Assembly (NCBI GenBank): GCA_029990175.1
Contig: JARKIP010000017.1
Location: 11,364,001-11,428,000 of the forward strand
Length of the DNA: 64,000 bases
DNA from: Petunia secreta
Taxonomy: Eukaryota; Streptophyta; Magnoliopsida; Solanales; Solanaceae
Direction: 5' to 3'
This document shows positions 11,313 to 22,358 of the stretch, piece after piece. The notes below the pieces were generated by a model. The model saw only the letters and a program-made list of their open reading frames with translations. It did not search any database and was not told the DNA's origin. Made by a program: the position numbers and the translations under genes. The number at the start of each line of letters is the position of its first letter. Within the stretch, counting starts at the first letter, position 1.

Positions 11313-13259
11313 ATGTCTCTTGCTTCTGATAATTCTTCAACTGCACCTATTGATGAACAACCACAAAATCTTAATCCTCCCTCACCCATGGAAACCACTG
11401 ACCTAAATCCTGAAGTCCCTGAACCAATTCCAGAAATACCTGAACCTGAAATTCAGGGGGAAGGACCAGTTCCCACGGCTGAATCAATTGCTGAGCAGGT
11501 TGAGGATTTATCACGTGCTATGGTGTTGTATCAGTATCAGATAAACTTCACCTACCCTTTGAATGTTGTTGTAGATGAGGAAGAAAAGGGAGAGGGGTCT
11601 GGGGCTGCTCTTGAGGGGGAACCTATTAGGAGTTTGGAAGCACCCATGCATGGGTCATTGGGGTCTCCAGAGGCTGCTCCTAGAGTACCCATGGAGGATG
11701 TGATCGATGTTGATGAGGCTATCAGTGATAGTGATAGGCCCTTGGTAGATTTGATCAAAATTAGGAGTCTGCAAAGAAAATTGGCTAGAAAGGGACCTAT
11801 CGATGCTCATGTAACTACTGAAATTGCTGCTAGGTTGAAGAAAATAAGTGACAGTTATAAGCCCGGAAACAAAAAGAAAGTTGAAAGTTCCTCTAAGGCA
11901 AAAGGACCTGTTCCTTCTGCCTCAACCCCTACTTCTGGGGTTAGGAGGACAAGAAGTGCTGCTAAAGCTACTGATGAACAACTAGCTGATGCCTTGGAAA
12001 GGAGCAGAAAAGGGAAAGGAAAATAGGTGGTTGAAGAGGAAGAAGTGGATGATATTGATGATATTGATCTTGCTGATTTTTCTGAGGATGATGAGATGGT
12101 AGATGCTGAGGAGGTTGTGCCTCAGTCTAAGAAAAGAAAAGTTCCTGAGAGAAAGGTAACAAGAAGCTCAGTTAAAGCTGCTAAGAAAGTTGCTAAGAGG
12201 ACCAGGTCCTCCAAAAGAGTGGTTGTTTCTGAAGACTCTGCTAGTGACAGTGATGAGTCTGTTGCTGGGGATGAGAGTGATAGTGATGCTGAAGGTGATG
12301 AGTCTGTGCACTGTGTTCATGATGACATGTTGACCAGGAAGGTTTTGAAAGGTCGGGTTATGTCTGATGTGCAAGAAGAAGGTATGTTGTGGCTGCTGCA
12401 AAAACTGCATGCTCAGGGTTGGAGGGACATGGTCCTTAAGATCTCTGGGAGGTGTGCAAAGGGAATGGTGCAAGAGTTCTACAAGAACTGCTCCATAAGA
12501 GAAGATAGACTTATTACCTCTGTCAATGACAATGTCATTATGTTTGACACAAGGGAACTTGGTGAGCTGCTGGGGATTCCTGCTACTGGGTATGCTAGCT
12601 ATGTCAAGACGGTTTGGCCTGACTTGACAAACTTGCCTACTGATCTGGAGATCACTAGGAAGTTTGCTGAGAATGATGGTGAAGAGAAACCCAGGGCTGT
12701 GCAGAAGAGTGAGATGCACCCACAGCACTAAGTATTGTTCGAGTTTGTGAACAAGATAGTGATGCCAAGGTAGGAGAAAAGAGGAGTTGCCAGTTTCGTG
12801 GACCTGGTCCTTATGGAACTGTTGGACACTGAAAAGCAGATCAATTGGCCCAGCTTTATGATCCACCTGATCAAAAAGGTGATTGCTGGGAAGAGAAAGC
12901 ACTCCCTGCCGTTTGGTTTCATCTTGACTGATATATTTGCAAAATTGAAGATTCCCCTAGAAGGGGTTGTGAAGGCTACAAAGAAGGAAAAGTTTGGTTT
13001 TGCAACTTTGATAAGCTGTGATTTGCCAGTTCAGGCTGATCCTCCACAGGCTGGTGTTGGGAGGCAGCCACTGAACAACAAAGTGAGGGCACTTAGGCAA
13101 TAGGTTGCTATTCAGGCTGCTGAGATAGCAAGGTTGGAAGAGGAGAAGAATTTCTGGAAGGCAGAGGCCTCAAAGGCAAAGGAGACCAATGAGGGAATGC
13201 TCAAGCAGATGTTTGAGTTGCTTAACAAGTCTCAGGGACCTGGTCCTTCCACATCCTGA
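11313..13259 (+). pseudogene. Extra (env-like/additional) frame of SIRE/Maximus-type Copia
   Basis: One reading frame runs 648 codons from ATG 11313 to TGA 13257-13259, interrupted by only four stops: TAG 12024, TAA 12729, TAG 12771 and TAG 13101. The N-terminal part is Pro/Glu-rich. Next come an acidic region and a strongly basic, nuclear-signal-like region around 12121-12220 (KKRK and repeated K/R clusters), then a Ser/Asp/Glu-rich stretch. A globular domain at about 12320-12940 resembles the domain annotated elsewhere as putative plant transposon protein. A coiled coil ends the protein (13104-13250). I see no convincing signal peptide or membrane anchor, so an envelope role is doubtful. 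A nuclear or nucleic-acid role fits better, by inference. Confidence 0.7.
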
Positions 13260-13698
13260 CCACCTTAGCCTTTAGCCATCTTTTGTCCAGTGGGATCTAG
13301 CCTAGCCTAGTGCCTTAGCCTTTTTCTTCTTTAGTCGTTGGATAATTCTGTAGTACTTGCTTGTATCCCCTGATTTCAATGGTTGATTTAATGAATTGTC
13401 TTTGATGGCTGATATCATTGTTTTGCAGTTGCTTTAATTTGATTTATGTTTGCATTTTGAGTTGCCTCAATGGCCATGTGCTGATTATTTCTAACACTTG
13501 AGTTATATTTTTTATGCAACCTTTTCAATGATGCCAAAAGGGGGAAGAGTAAGTCTGATTTTGCATGAAGTTATACCTAATTGAAAATCTGTTCCTTAAT
13601 GATAAATTAATTCTCCACTGATTAATTGTCTTTTTGAGCTGAAATTGTACTTCAGGACATTAAGGAAATGAAGCTATGAGTATGAATTTGTCATCATC
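13260..13698 (+). other. Copia 3' untranslated region
   Basis: No gene is seen. A second polypurine-like run, CCAAAAGGGGGAAGA, lies at about 13534-13548, some 165 bases before the terminal polypurine tract. Confidence 0.6.
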
Positions 13699-13712
13699 AA
13701 AAAGGGGGAAAC
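13699..13712 (+). promoter_or_regulatory. Copia polypurine tract
   Basis: AAAAAGGGGGAAAC directly abuts the 3' LTR start TGTTAG. Confidence 0.85.
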
Positions 13713-14516
13713 TGTTAGCTTGGATAAGCTTGGAGTTTTGACTGATGACTGAGGAACGGATTCAAAGGACCTGTTCCTTTGAATCACTGCAGCAGAATAG
13801 ATATTTCATGCAAAATTGTTTAATTGAGATATTATTATTTATCCTAAAACTGACGTATATCTTGGTAATTATGCAGGCCTAATCAGATACGAAAAGATTG
13901 CATAACTAAGGGATAAAGGATTCGGATTCTAGAAGGTAGAATCCAATTAGGATTAAAAGTCAAGGGAGCTTTGGAATTCTAATTCATTGAGACTTCTTGG
14001 CTGCTGGAAGCTATAAAGTGTGAAGACTATCAGCCATAGAAGAATGCACAAATACAGAGAGCATCGAGAAAAAGCTGAGAAGAGTTATTAGCTTATTTGT
14101 GTAATCAGTTAGCTACAGTAGAACTAAGTTAGAACCTGTTCCTTAGATTGAATCTTGTAAAAGTTCAAGTCTTAGTTCGATTTTAGAAAGCAAAATCGAG
14201 TTGTAAACTGTCTGGTTCAAGTCGTGGACTTTACACAACTTCACTGATCGTGAGAAAGATCACTAAAGGATGAGAGTTAGTCCTAGGTTAGTAAGAGTGA
14301 GTCTTGTAACCAAGTGGGTCTTTTTACATAGTGAAGTTGAAATCCTACTTGTGAAGTAGGTCGTGGTTTTTTGATCCCGAGTCAAGGGGTTTTTCCACGC
14401 TAATATCTGGTGTTCAATTACTTACAGTTTTAATTCCGCATATTGTAGAGTAAAGGAACACATTTTAAGGAACTGGTCCTTAAAACAGTAAAGTAGTATA
14501 ATCGTGGGAAATAACA
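13713..14516 (+). repeat. Copia 3' LTR (804 bp)
   Basis: Starts TGTTAGCTTGG and ends AATAACA. It is about 98 percent identical to the 5' LTR by eye and contains the same palindromes. Confidence 0.93.
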
Positions 14517-14521
14517 AATCT
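14517..14521. repeat. Target-site duplication AATCT (right)
   Basis: Matches 4817-4821. Confidence 0.92.
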
Positions 14522-14822
14522 TTTTATCTCTGTGCAATTTTTCATAGTATCTAATTCAAGTGTTAGTCTATCATTCGCTGTCTAGGCATCCTCTTAGTTG
14601 CATATTGAACTTTTACGTGCTATTTTGCTTCAAAGTTTACAATGTACTAACTCTATTTTTCTGTATTTCCTCATTTTGTTACGGGTTGCCTAGCATTTGA
14701 ATACCTAAATTGGCAAAGAATCTGTATTAAGAAGAAGCTAAGTTGAAACATTCCCTTTTGAAACAAAGCCTTCCGAGCCACATACACAAGATACCAAGAG
14801 AATTGTAACACAATAGGATATT
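14522..14822. other. Untranslated stretch before the second gag module
   Basis: No coding frame. It is contiguous with 4821 once the Copia element is removed. Confidence 0.5.
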
Positions 14823-16124
14823 TTGGACAAATCATGCAACCCCGACTCTACTACTATGCAAGTTATGATGATAGACAAGCAGAATCAGAGGCATAGAAAA
14901 GAAATTCAACCGATTGAACGTGAGGGTTTAAATGAAAAACTCCATAATTTAGAAATGGTCATAAAAGAAGAGATGAGTTTAAGGAACATTCAAATTTTGA
15001 GGTATAAGGATTTGTGTCTACATCCATATATTTAGCTACCACGTGGATACAAAATTCCAAATTCACCACTTTCGACGAAAAATGAAATCCCTCCTATCAT
15101 TTGAGAGACTACTGCAGCAGGCTAATTGGAGTTGGACGCGTCGGGGCTATCAAAATGCAATTGCTCATCCAAAGCTTATTTGGTTTGGCACTCTCTTGGT
15201 ACACCAAGCAAGATTTTAGAAAATGGCGCATTTGGTAAGATATGGCCCGAGATTTCGTGGAGCATTACAAGTTCAACATCGGAAATGATCCACACCTATA
15301 TGAGATGAACAAAGTTAAAAGAATGCAACACGAGCCTTTCGAATAATATGCTACCCGATGGAGAATTGGAGCTTCAAAGATTCACCCTTCTTTACCTGAG
15401 GAAGAGTTAGTTTCAATCTTTATTCAGATCCATGAAGGGATTTACTATGAGAAATTGCTGGTGTTCAGGCACGCAACTTCCCTAGTCTAATTTTGATAAT
15501 AAGGGAATTGGAAATTGGCATTCAAGAAGAGAAGATCCTTGACAGTTCAACAATGAAAGTTATCAATCAACATCTTAAAGCTGAGGCATTTGAGAATTTG
15601 CGAAGCAACAAAGATAACAACACATGAATTCCATGAATAGGCACCAACCACCATACAACCAAAATCAACATAATCTACAATTTTATATTAATCCTGACTT
15701 ACACAGTAGACAATCTCCCTACTATCACGGTTTCCAACAACAATCTTATCAGGCTCAACATAATCGGCACCAGATAGAAATGATGAAGCCCCACACATTT
15801 ACTCCTCTAGCTAAATCTTTGACAAACATATTTGATAGACGGAGGGATCAAGGGATATTGCAGCCAAGAAGTGGATTGATCCCTCAGTTAGACGTTGATC
15901 CATCAAAGACTTGCACATATCATTCAAACATTCAAGGTCATGACACTGAAGAATGTCCGGCACTGAGGCACAAAATTCAAAACTTGATTGAAAAGGGCAA
16001 GATTATAGTACAAAAAAAATCACCAAATGACAATTACCACTCTCAAGCTGCAAATATAGTCTATATTCATGGAAATCCATCAAAGATAGCTCCGAGGCAT
16101 TTGAAGAGAAAGCACAACACATGA
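14823..16124 (+). pseudogene. gag: Ogre/Tat-like gag, second module
   Basis: The piece 14823-15035 contains the RYKDLCLHP block that precedes LPxGYKxP in Ogre/Tat gag. A capsid-like part at about 15180-15480 reads in mixed frames (FRKW, FVEHYKFN, EEELVSIFI). The open frame 15624-16124 is rich in Gln/His/Tyr and ends with FTPLAKSL and a CTYHSNIQGHDTEEC metal-binding-like motif, then KIQNLIEKGKI. These blocks follow the order known for Ogre/Tat gag. Stops and frameshifts are numerous, and no protease or RT follows. Confidence 0.65.
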
Positions 16125-16640
16125 AGACAACCCATTACAATGCAAACTCTACCATCCATATATTTGACTACTCTTTTTACACCTTTCCTTGCTTCGTACT
16201 TGAACTACATAAGATTTGATTCTTGTATTGACAAGATATGTAGATAGCCTACTTGGGCACACATTCATTATAATAAAATTTTTATTTTCCCCCTAACCAA
16301 GATAAGCACAATTTTTGAGAAATCCTAATAATCCAATATACTCAGTCAAAAGATTTCAACTAAAGTAGAAACAGTATCTGTATGATCGGGGTCACCAATA
16401 TAGCCGACTATTGTACGAAAGGACAAATGCAGATTAAAGTCATGGTTGGGTGACCGGCAACCAATTTGTTTTCCTAACAATTTTTTATTTTAGAGTAGAT
16501 ATTTTTATGAACACAACAGTAACGGGCAACACAAATTACCATTCGCAACTGATAAATTCTACTGAAGAAAATAGCTCCAACACAAGTACTTTACAACAAT
16601 TGATGAACGCACTTAAAAGCTTCTGGAATATTAGATATGG
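16125..16640. other. 3' noncoding region after the second gag module
   Basis: No gene is seen. The stretch around 16200-16290 matches 4440-4540, including the ATAATAAAATTTTTATTTT run. Confidence 0.55.
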
Positions 16641-16647
16641 GAACAAC

Positions 16648-17386
16648 ACTTAGGCTCGTCAGCCTTAAAATATGACGCTTAGGCTTGTCAGCCTTAAAAT
16701 ATGACGCTTAGCTCTACTAATGAATTTTTCTTTGAAAGCAGATATTTTCTTACAAATACAGGACTTGTAAGCAATACAAGCAGACACCATTATCTAAGAA
16801 TGAATAGTTCCAGCACCAGTACCAAACAGGCACTTGTGGAATGCACTTACAAGCTTCTGGACATGGCACCTCAAATATGACGGCTAGCCTCGTCAGGCTT
16901 AAAATATGACGACTAGCCTCGTCAGGCTTAAAATATGTCGACTAGCCTCGCCAGGCTTAAAAGATGACGACTAGCCTCGTTAGGCTTATAATATGACGAC
17001 TAGCCTCGTCAGGCTTATAATTTGACGACTAGCCACGCTAGGCTTAGAATATGATCGCTAGCCACGCCAGGCTTAGAATATGACGGCTAGCCAGGTCAGG
17101 CTTAGAATATGACGTCAGGCTTAAAATATGACGACTAGCCTCGTCAAGCTTAAAATGTGACGATTACCTCGTCAGGTGTAAAATATGACGATTAGCCTCG
17201 TCAGGCTTAGAATATGACGATTAGCCTCGTCAGTCTTATAATATGACGACTAGCCTCGTCAGGCTTACAATATAAAGACTCGCTTCGTCAGGCTTAAAAT
17301 ATGACTATTAGCTCTGTTAGGGTTAGAATATAACTATCAGCCTCGTCAGGCTTAGAATATGATAATTAGGCTCGTCCGCCTTAGAA
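16648..17386 (+). repeat. 29-bp minisatellite in the Ogre-like 3' untranslated region
   Basis: The unit is close to AAATATGACGACTAGCCTCG + TCAGGCTTA. About 18 copies run from 16871 to 17386, one of them truncated and several with point changes, and two earlier copies lie at 16648-16712. Each unit can form a small hairpin, because GACGA pairs with TCGTC. Tandem arrays in this position, between the coding part and the 3' LTR, are known for Ogre-like elements and can seed satellite DNA. Confidence 0.93.
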
Positions 17387-18305
17387 TTGCACATACACAT
17401 ATGTTATGGTTTTGCAGACACACAATAAGGTGATCTATCAAAGGCAATAAACTCTCAAAAATTCCAAAAAGATACAAGTCAACACTGGATCAGAATTTTG
17501 AGGTTATTAAAGATCGATACTCATAAGCTTGAGGAGAAGCAACGAAGAGATCACGATGCAGCAAAGAACGAGGCACCAGTTCCATGGATGACGCACAGTT
17601 CAAGCCTCCCCTTCCTCCATAGCTCACTAATCTTTCATTGAGTGTAGGCACAAAATACGAATAAAGTATACAACTAGACATGACAACATCTAGGGCAACA
17701 CAATAAGACGTTCCTCAATTTCCCGACAGTCCCTTGAGCCACTCCTCACTTTCTCGTATTTGCTTTCAAAATCATTTCCCTATACTGGAATCACGCAATC
17801 ACAAATCCTCAAATACATACTATGCACCGTTCTGGAACTCCATTCATGAAGCTTAGTCCTTTCGACAATGTCTTTACTATACCTGCAAACTATCTATTTT
17901 GTCGAGTTCCAAAGCACTTAAATCCAAATGTCCATACTCGCACAAGTAATCTACCTAATTTCATTCCCGATCGGATGTCAGTTATATTCTTTCCTATTCA
18001 GGCCTATCTGTATCAGTCGTGCGTGGTTTCATGCTTAATCGTGCCCATCTATATAATCGTGTGCAGTTATTGTACTTACTCCTCAACATCCTCAGCTCAG
18101 TCCAGACAATTCTGAGATTCGATATTGAAGATGAGAGGGCTGATTCTCGTGAAACCCGAGATATGTAAGCAACTCAGAGACCAGGGTTCGACTGAAACAA
18201 CCCAAAACTCTCAGTTTTCTTTCCAGCATTTTGATCTCATGTCATGAAAAAATTAGCTGCTCCATTGACTTTCTTTGCTCGAAGACTCTTTAATCATCCC
18301 CGGAT
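17387..18305. other. Ogre-like 3' untranslated region, no gene
   Basis: The short open frames here (for example 17822-18115) show no homology I can name and lack codon bias. I see nothing else. Confidence 0.5.
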
Positions 18306-18318
18306 AAAGAGGGGCAGC
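18306..18318 (+). promoter_or_regulatory. Polypurine tract of the Ogre-like element
   Basis: AAAGAGGGGCAGC lies immediately before the LTR start TGTTGACACCC, an arrangement typical of Tat/Ogre elements. Confidence 0.8.
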
Positions 18319-20253
18319 TGTTGACACCCGATGTTGTTCCTCCCTTTTTTTAATTGGCTGTATTTAGCTTAAAAATGCATGTTAAAATTTTCATAAAAAA
18401 TTGCATTAGATATCAGGCATTTATCTGTGTAACCCTTATTCTTAATCCCCTCTTTATACAATATCTACTTAATTGTGAATATATTATATAATTACACCGT
18501 TTAGGTCATTTTCTAAAGTCTTGCTTTTTTTTCTGTTAGCACAGTTAATACACTTAATTATCTATTTACAATTGTTTATATCTAATTATCTTTATATGAA
18601 ATCATTTACAATTATTTTTATTAAATGGAACTAATCAAAATCCTTTATATATATATATATATATATTTTCCTGATTACATATCAGCATTTTTATAGTTAT
18701 TTATTAGCCAATTTGTTCCCATATACACACATAAATACACTCAATATACACTTATATATGTAGAAATTACAGAAAACACTTTTTCCACTACACTCACAAT
18801 ACACTCACACGTACAACATATATACACTATCCTTCTACACGCCCACGTGGCTAAATAAGAGCCGTCTGTTACCATCATCAACGACCGAAAAAGCCCTTTC
18901 CATTTTTAACTATGCACCAAAGCCCCCACAATTAAAAACCATAACACACTTTCTCCTTTTCCAATTTCCTCACCAGCCGCACCCCTCCGACACCTCTCTC
19001 TCCCCTTTGCTACGCTTCATGACTAAGTTCACATAACCGACGCCATCCCCCACAGCTCCGCCACCCTCCGTCGTGAAGCAATCCTATGCTCCTCCCTCTC
19101 TCTTCCTCACGCTCGAAACTCTAACCTCACCCGTCTCCGGCCAAATTCCGGCTACGCCGCCAAAAAAATGCCCCCCACTATATATTTTCAGACTCCTCCA
19201 TCTTTGCTCTACACTTACCCATTATCAATTTCGTCACAAGAGGAACTCACGAGCTCGCCTCTTTTTTTTTGCTCGTCGCTGTCAATGGTAAAAAGGGGTA
19301 AACGTATCAAGCCTTTGGTTAAATCAGAAAAATCTTAACGGATTGGCTCCATTCACACACACACACACGAGCAGAAGATAGACGATTTGAGCAAAATGAG
19401 GCAGAGAATGAAGCTGATCCGACCCGGCTTCAGACATGGGTAAAATTTTCCTGTTTGTTCTTTATCTTTTCATTATTGGGATTGTAAAAATTCATGTATA
19501 CCTTTTTGTTAACGCACTAAAAATACATATGCCATGCCTATTCTTATGCTTAATTTTATTTAACTTTTCTTCTTAGATTTGATGCCTGCTTTTTAGTTCT
19601 CAATCGAAGTATATCGGATACAATTTGTTCGTTTGAAATCATGACTAATCGCCATATGATTAAAGCTGTATCAAATGTTAGTAGTTATATACACTGAGCC
19701 TGAAATTTTGATCAAATGTTATTACTCTCTTCTCACGAAATCCCAAAATTCTTTACAACTCTATTCACACTTCTTCTCCATGAGAAATTCTGATCTTTTA
19801 TACTTTTCTACAACTGTAAAATTATTCCATCCTCAAGTTAGCCTTTAAACTGATTGTGATGCTATGCACGATTCCTTCTCTAATTTCTAGATTTTATATA
19901 AAGAAAGTAACTTTTCTAATAGAATCTCAGTCTGACTAAACTGTCTAAATACATGTATATGTGTGCACAATATTCTAGTTTTCTAGGAAAGAGAATGGTT
20001 GAATTATTTTTAGAAGAATTGCATGTTGTTATCTCTCTCTCTCAATCAAAGTAGATTGACAACCTGATTGTCTACTTCCTTATAGACATTTACTTAATGG
20101 AGTATATTTTTATTTTCCTAGTGAAAGTTTGAAATTCAGAACAGCCCTACCCTTACACTATGTAAACAACTCCCTTCACTTTATTTAGACAATTTAGACA
20201 GACTGAAAACACATAGAAAACACTGCAATACACGCACACACATTCTCTCTCTC

Positions 20254-20286
<33 letters not shown>

Positions 20287-22358
20287 TCACCACTTTCCCT
20301 GTCACACCCATTGCACTTCCCCTCTGAAGAAGCATAAGATACTTCTGACTCTTTCTTTATTTTGTTGGTTTCTGTCTCGTTGGTTGAAGAACTGAAGCAA
20401 AAATGTTTGGTTTTTTATTTGTTCAAGTTTAACTAATGCTATATTTCTTTTTTGGCTGTCTCTTCTTCTGTTTATTTTATCATCCATAAGGTATCTCATT
20501 CACTGAATAAACCACCCTTGAAGCATGCTGAAACATAGTTAATATTGCTCTGTTTTTTCATGATAACATGTCTGCACGTGTGTATTTTTCGGGCCTTTGT
20601 TTGCCATCCACTAACCTTTTGTGCAGGTCTGTTCGAAGCCAAGCCTTGCTTGGTTAGTGCTGGATAGCTTAAAAGATTAAACACTATTTATATTTTAATT
20701 TCAGGGAGTGAAAGATCAAAATGTGCAGACTTGAGAATGATTTTTTTTGTGGCAGAAATAGATCCTGTGAAGCATGCATACCCTTATTAAGATTAAATAA
20801 GCAGTTCAATATGTGCACACAAGGAACTCTCTTCTCCTTTCTCTTAATGAACATTAATGTCCCCCTAGACCCTATGTGTTGATGTAATTACTTAGAGTTT
20901 TCTGCCCGTATAGTATGTGCACCAATAGGTGTAAGTTGAGGTTGGCAGCAAAAGTGGTGTTGTGATGGCTTTACAAGGGTCTTTTCTTTTTCCCTCTCTT
21001 TACTTTTTATGCACGTCAAAGTTTTAGAATTCAATCTCTTAGAATCTGCAATTTTAAGTTGAACATGGCAGGTTTAAAACAAGTTTGTAAAAAGGGAGAA
21101 CATTTTCTGCAAAACTATACAGGGGCTATTTTCGCAAGTCTGTCTCGATTAAGGCATATTTCTGCAAAAATATAAAACTGGCCAGTTTTAGATCACAAGG
21201 TCAGATATTTGAAAGTAATCTATTTTTTAAAGCTAAAACCTCTTCTTCACGCTAACACATAGTGTGTCAAAGGAAGTATAGGCTTTGGATTTTGCAAATA
21301 CATGAAAATAAGGACGAGGGCTATTTTTGTATAACAGTCATTATAATTTGCTTATAACATTATCTGCATGCATTTTTCTAAACGTCCTGACTATATATTT
21401 TCTAAAATATATTTATGTGTGTTTATTTGTGTCCATTGAACTTTACAATAAGATGTTTTATTTTGGAAAAGTTAAAAAAACTTTTTCTTACTTATGTATA
21501 TTTATATGTAAAAACATATTTAAATTTTTAAATGCGACCCCTAAATAAAAAATGACACTCGGAATAATTGTTTGACTATTAATGTCAAAACATCTCTTCA
21601 AAAGGTTGCTACTTTCCCTAATTACAACAATTTTATTTGTCCCTATGTTTCTAAGTTATTGTATTATGGGAAGCTTAAAAAAATGTTTACGTAAACATAT
21701 ATTTTAAAAGAAACTAACTCGTTTAGTATTTTAAAAAGTAAAACAATTTGGAGTTATTATTGCATTTTTAGCCTCCTAGAATTTAAAGTTTAAATCAAAG
21801 GCCAAAACTGTGACTAGGCAATGGGTTTAGGCCATCAAGTGCAAATCCAGAATTGTTTAAAGCCTGTCAAATGGTAACAGTGAGCCCACTTTTAATTATT
21901 CTGTATAGAATGTCCTTCTTAAGGCTTAGTATTAGCTTTCTATCTTGAACTTTTTGAGGACTTAGATAATCTGAAGTTTGATTTGCACCACTAGTTTATA
22001 ATTCAATCAATGCTTCATATTGTAGCCTTAGTCTAAATTGCTTTGAACTCTCTTTGCATATTAAATCCCATTCATATATTTAGCTTATAAAATCTAAAAA
22101 TATAAATCCAGTCGGGAACCACTTTTCGTGGAACTTGGGAAATACCTAACACTTTCTTTTCGAGTCATAAGGACTTCTAACCTAGAATCTCATTCTAAAC
22201 AGACTTACCCGGAGTTAACTTTAAAAAATTAGACAGTATAGGTGACCTAATATGCATTAAACGAATTTATTAGGTGGCAACTCCAAAACCAACTCAAACG
22301 AGTTACCTAGCCGAACCAAACTTTCGAACTAAATCAAGCTCGAAAAAGGGGTGCGACA
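18319..22358 (+). repeat. Ogre-like 3' LTR (4,040 bp)
   Basis: Starts TGTTGACACCC and ends GGGGTGCGACA, near-inverted termini. Its last 300 bases are homologous to the inverted end of the solo LTR at 35644-41001, and its start matches that LTR's other end. It holds a (TA)n run at 18646-18666 and a (CT)n run at 20245-20286. No gene is recognised inside. The CT-rich, proline-coding stretch around 18950-19280 matches the equivalent part of the solo LTR in character. Confidence 0.78.
20244..20286 (+). repeat. (CT)n microsatellite
   Basis: About 20 CT repeats with one interruption, inside the Ogre-like LTR. A (GA)n run sits at a comparable place in the inverted solo LTR (40373-40402). Confidence 0.9.

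Larger units (their letters stand above)
4822..14516 (+). mobile_element. SIRE/Maximus-like Ty1/Copia retrotransposon, complete but inactive
   Basis: The element is 9,695 bp long, with two LTRs of about 0.8 kb, a primer binding site, gag, protease-integrase-RT-RNase H in Copia order, an additional long frame downstream of pol and a polypurine tract. An extra frame after pol is the hallmark of the SIRE/Maximus lineage. The LTRs differ by roughly 15 substitutions and one 14-bp gap by eye, so the insertion is fairly young. The coding part carries many stops and frameshifts. An 11-bp palindromic word recurs through the whole length (see findings). Confidence 0.92.
2445..22358 (+). mobile_element. 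Ogre/Tat-like Ty3/Gypsy element, partial, split by Copia
   Basis: The internal part is 2445-4821 plus 14522-18318, followed by a 4.0-kb 3' LTR. The Copia element 4822-14516 interrupts it. The gag-like fragments, a His/Cys motif of the type CxxHxxxxGHDxxxC, the minisatellite in the 3' untranslated region, the polypurine tract and the very long LTR all fit the Ogre/Tat lineage. No pol domain is present, so the element is non-autonomous or deleted. The 5' LTR must lie left of the window. The base after the 3' LTR begins TATAG, the expected target-site duplication. Confidence 0.7.

Noticed and set aside
12168..12902. Long minus-strand frame opposite the extra Copia frame
   Set aside because: A shadow of the plus-strand frame. 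The plus strand has the coherent charge pattern, domain similarity and one continuous frame.
16648..17386. Regular 29-bp repeats as a CRISPR array
   Set aside because: There are no unique spacers, the units abut each other, and the context is a plant retrotransposon.
20153..20335. Arg-Glu repeat frame
   Set aside because: It results from the (CT)n microsatellite.
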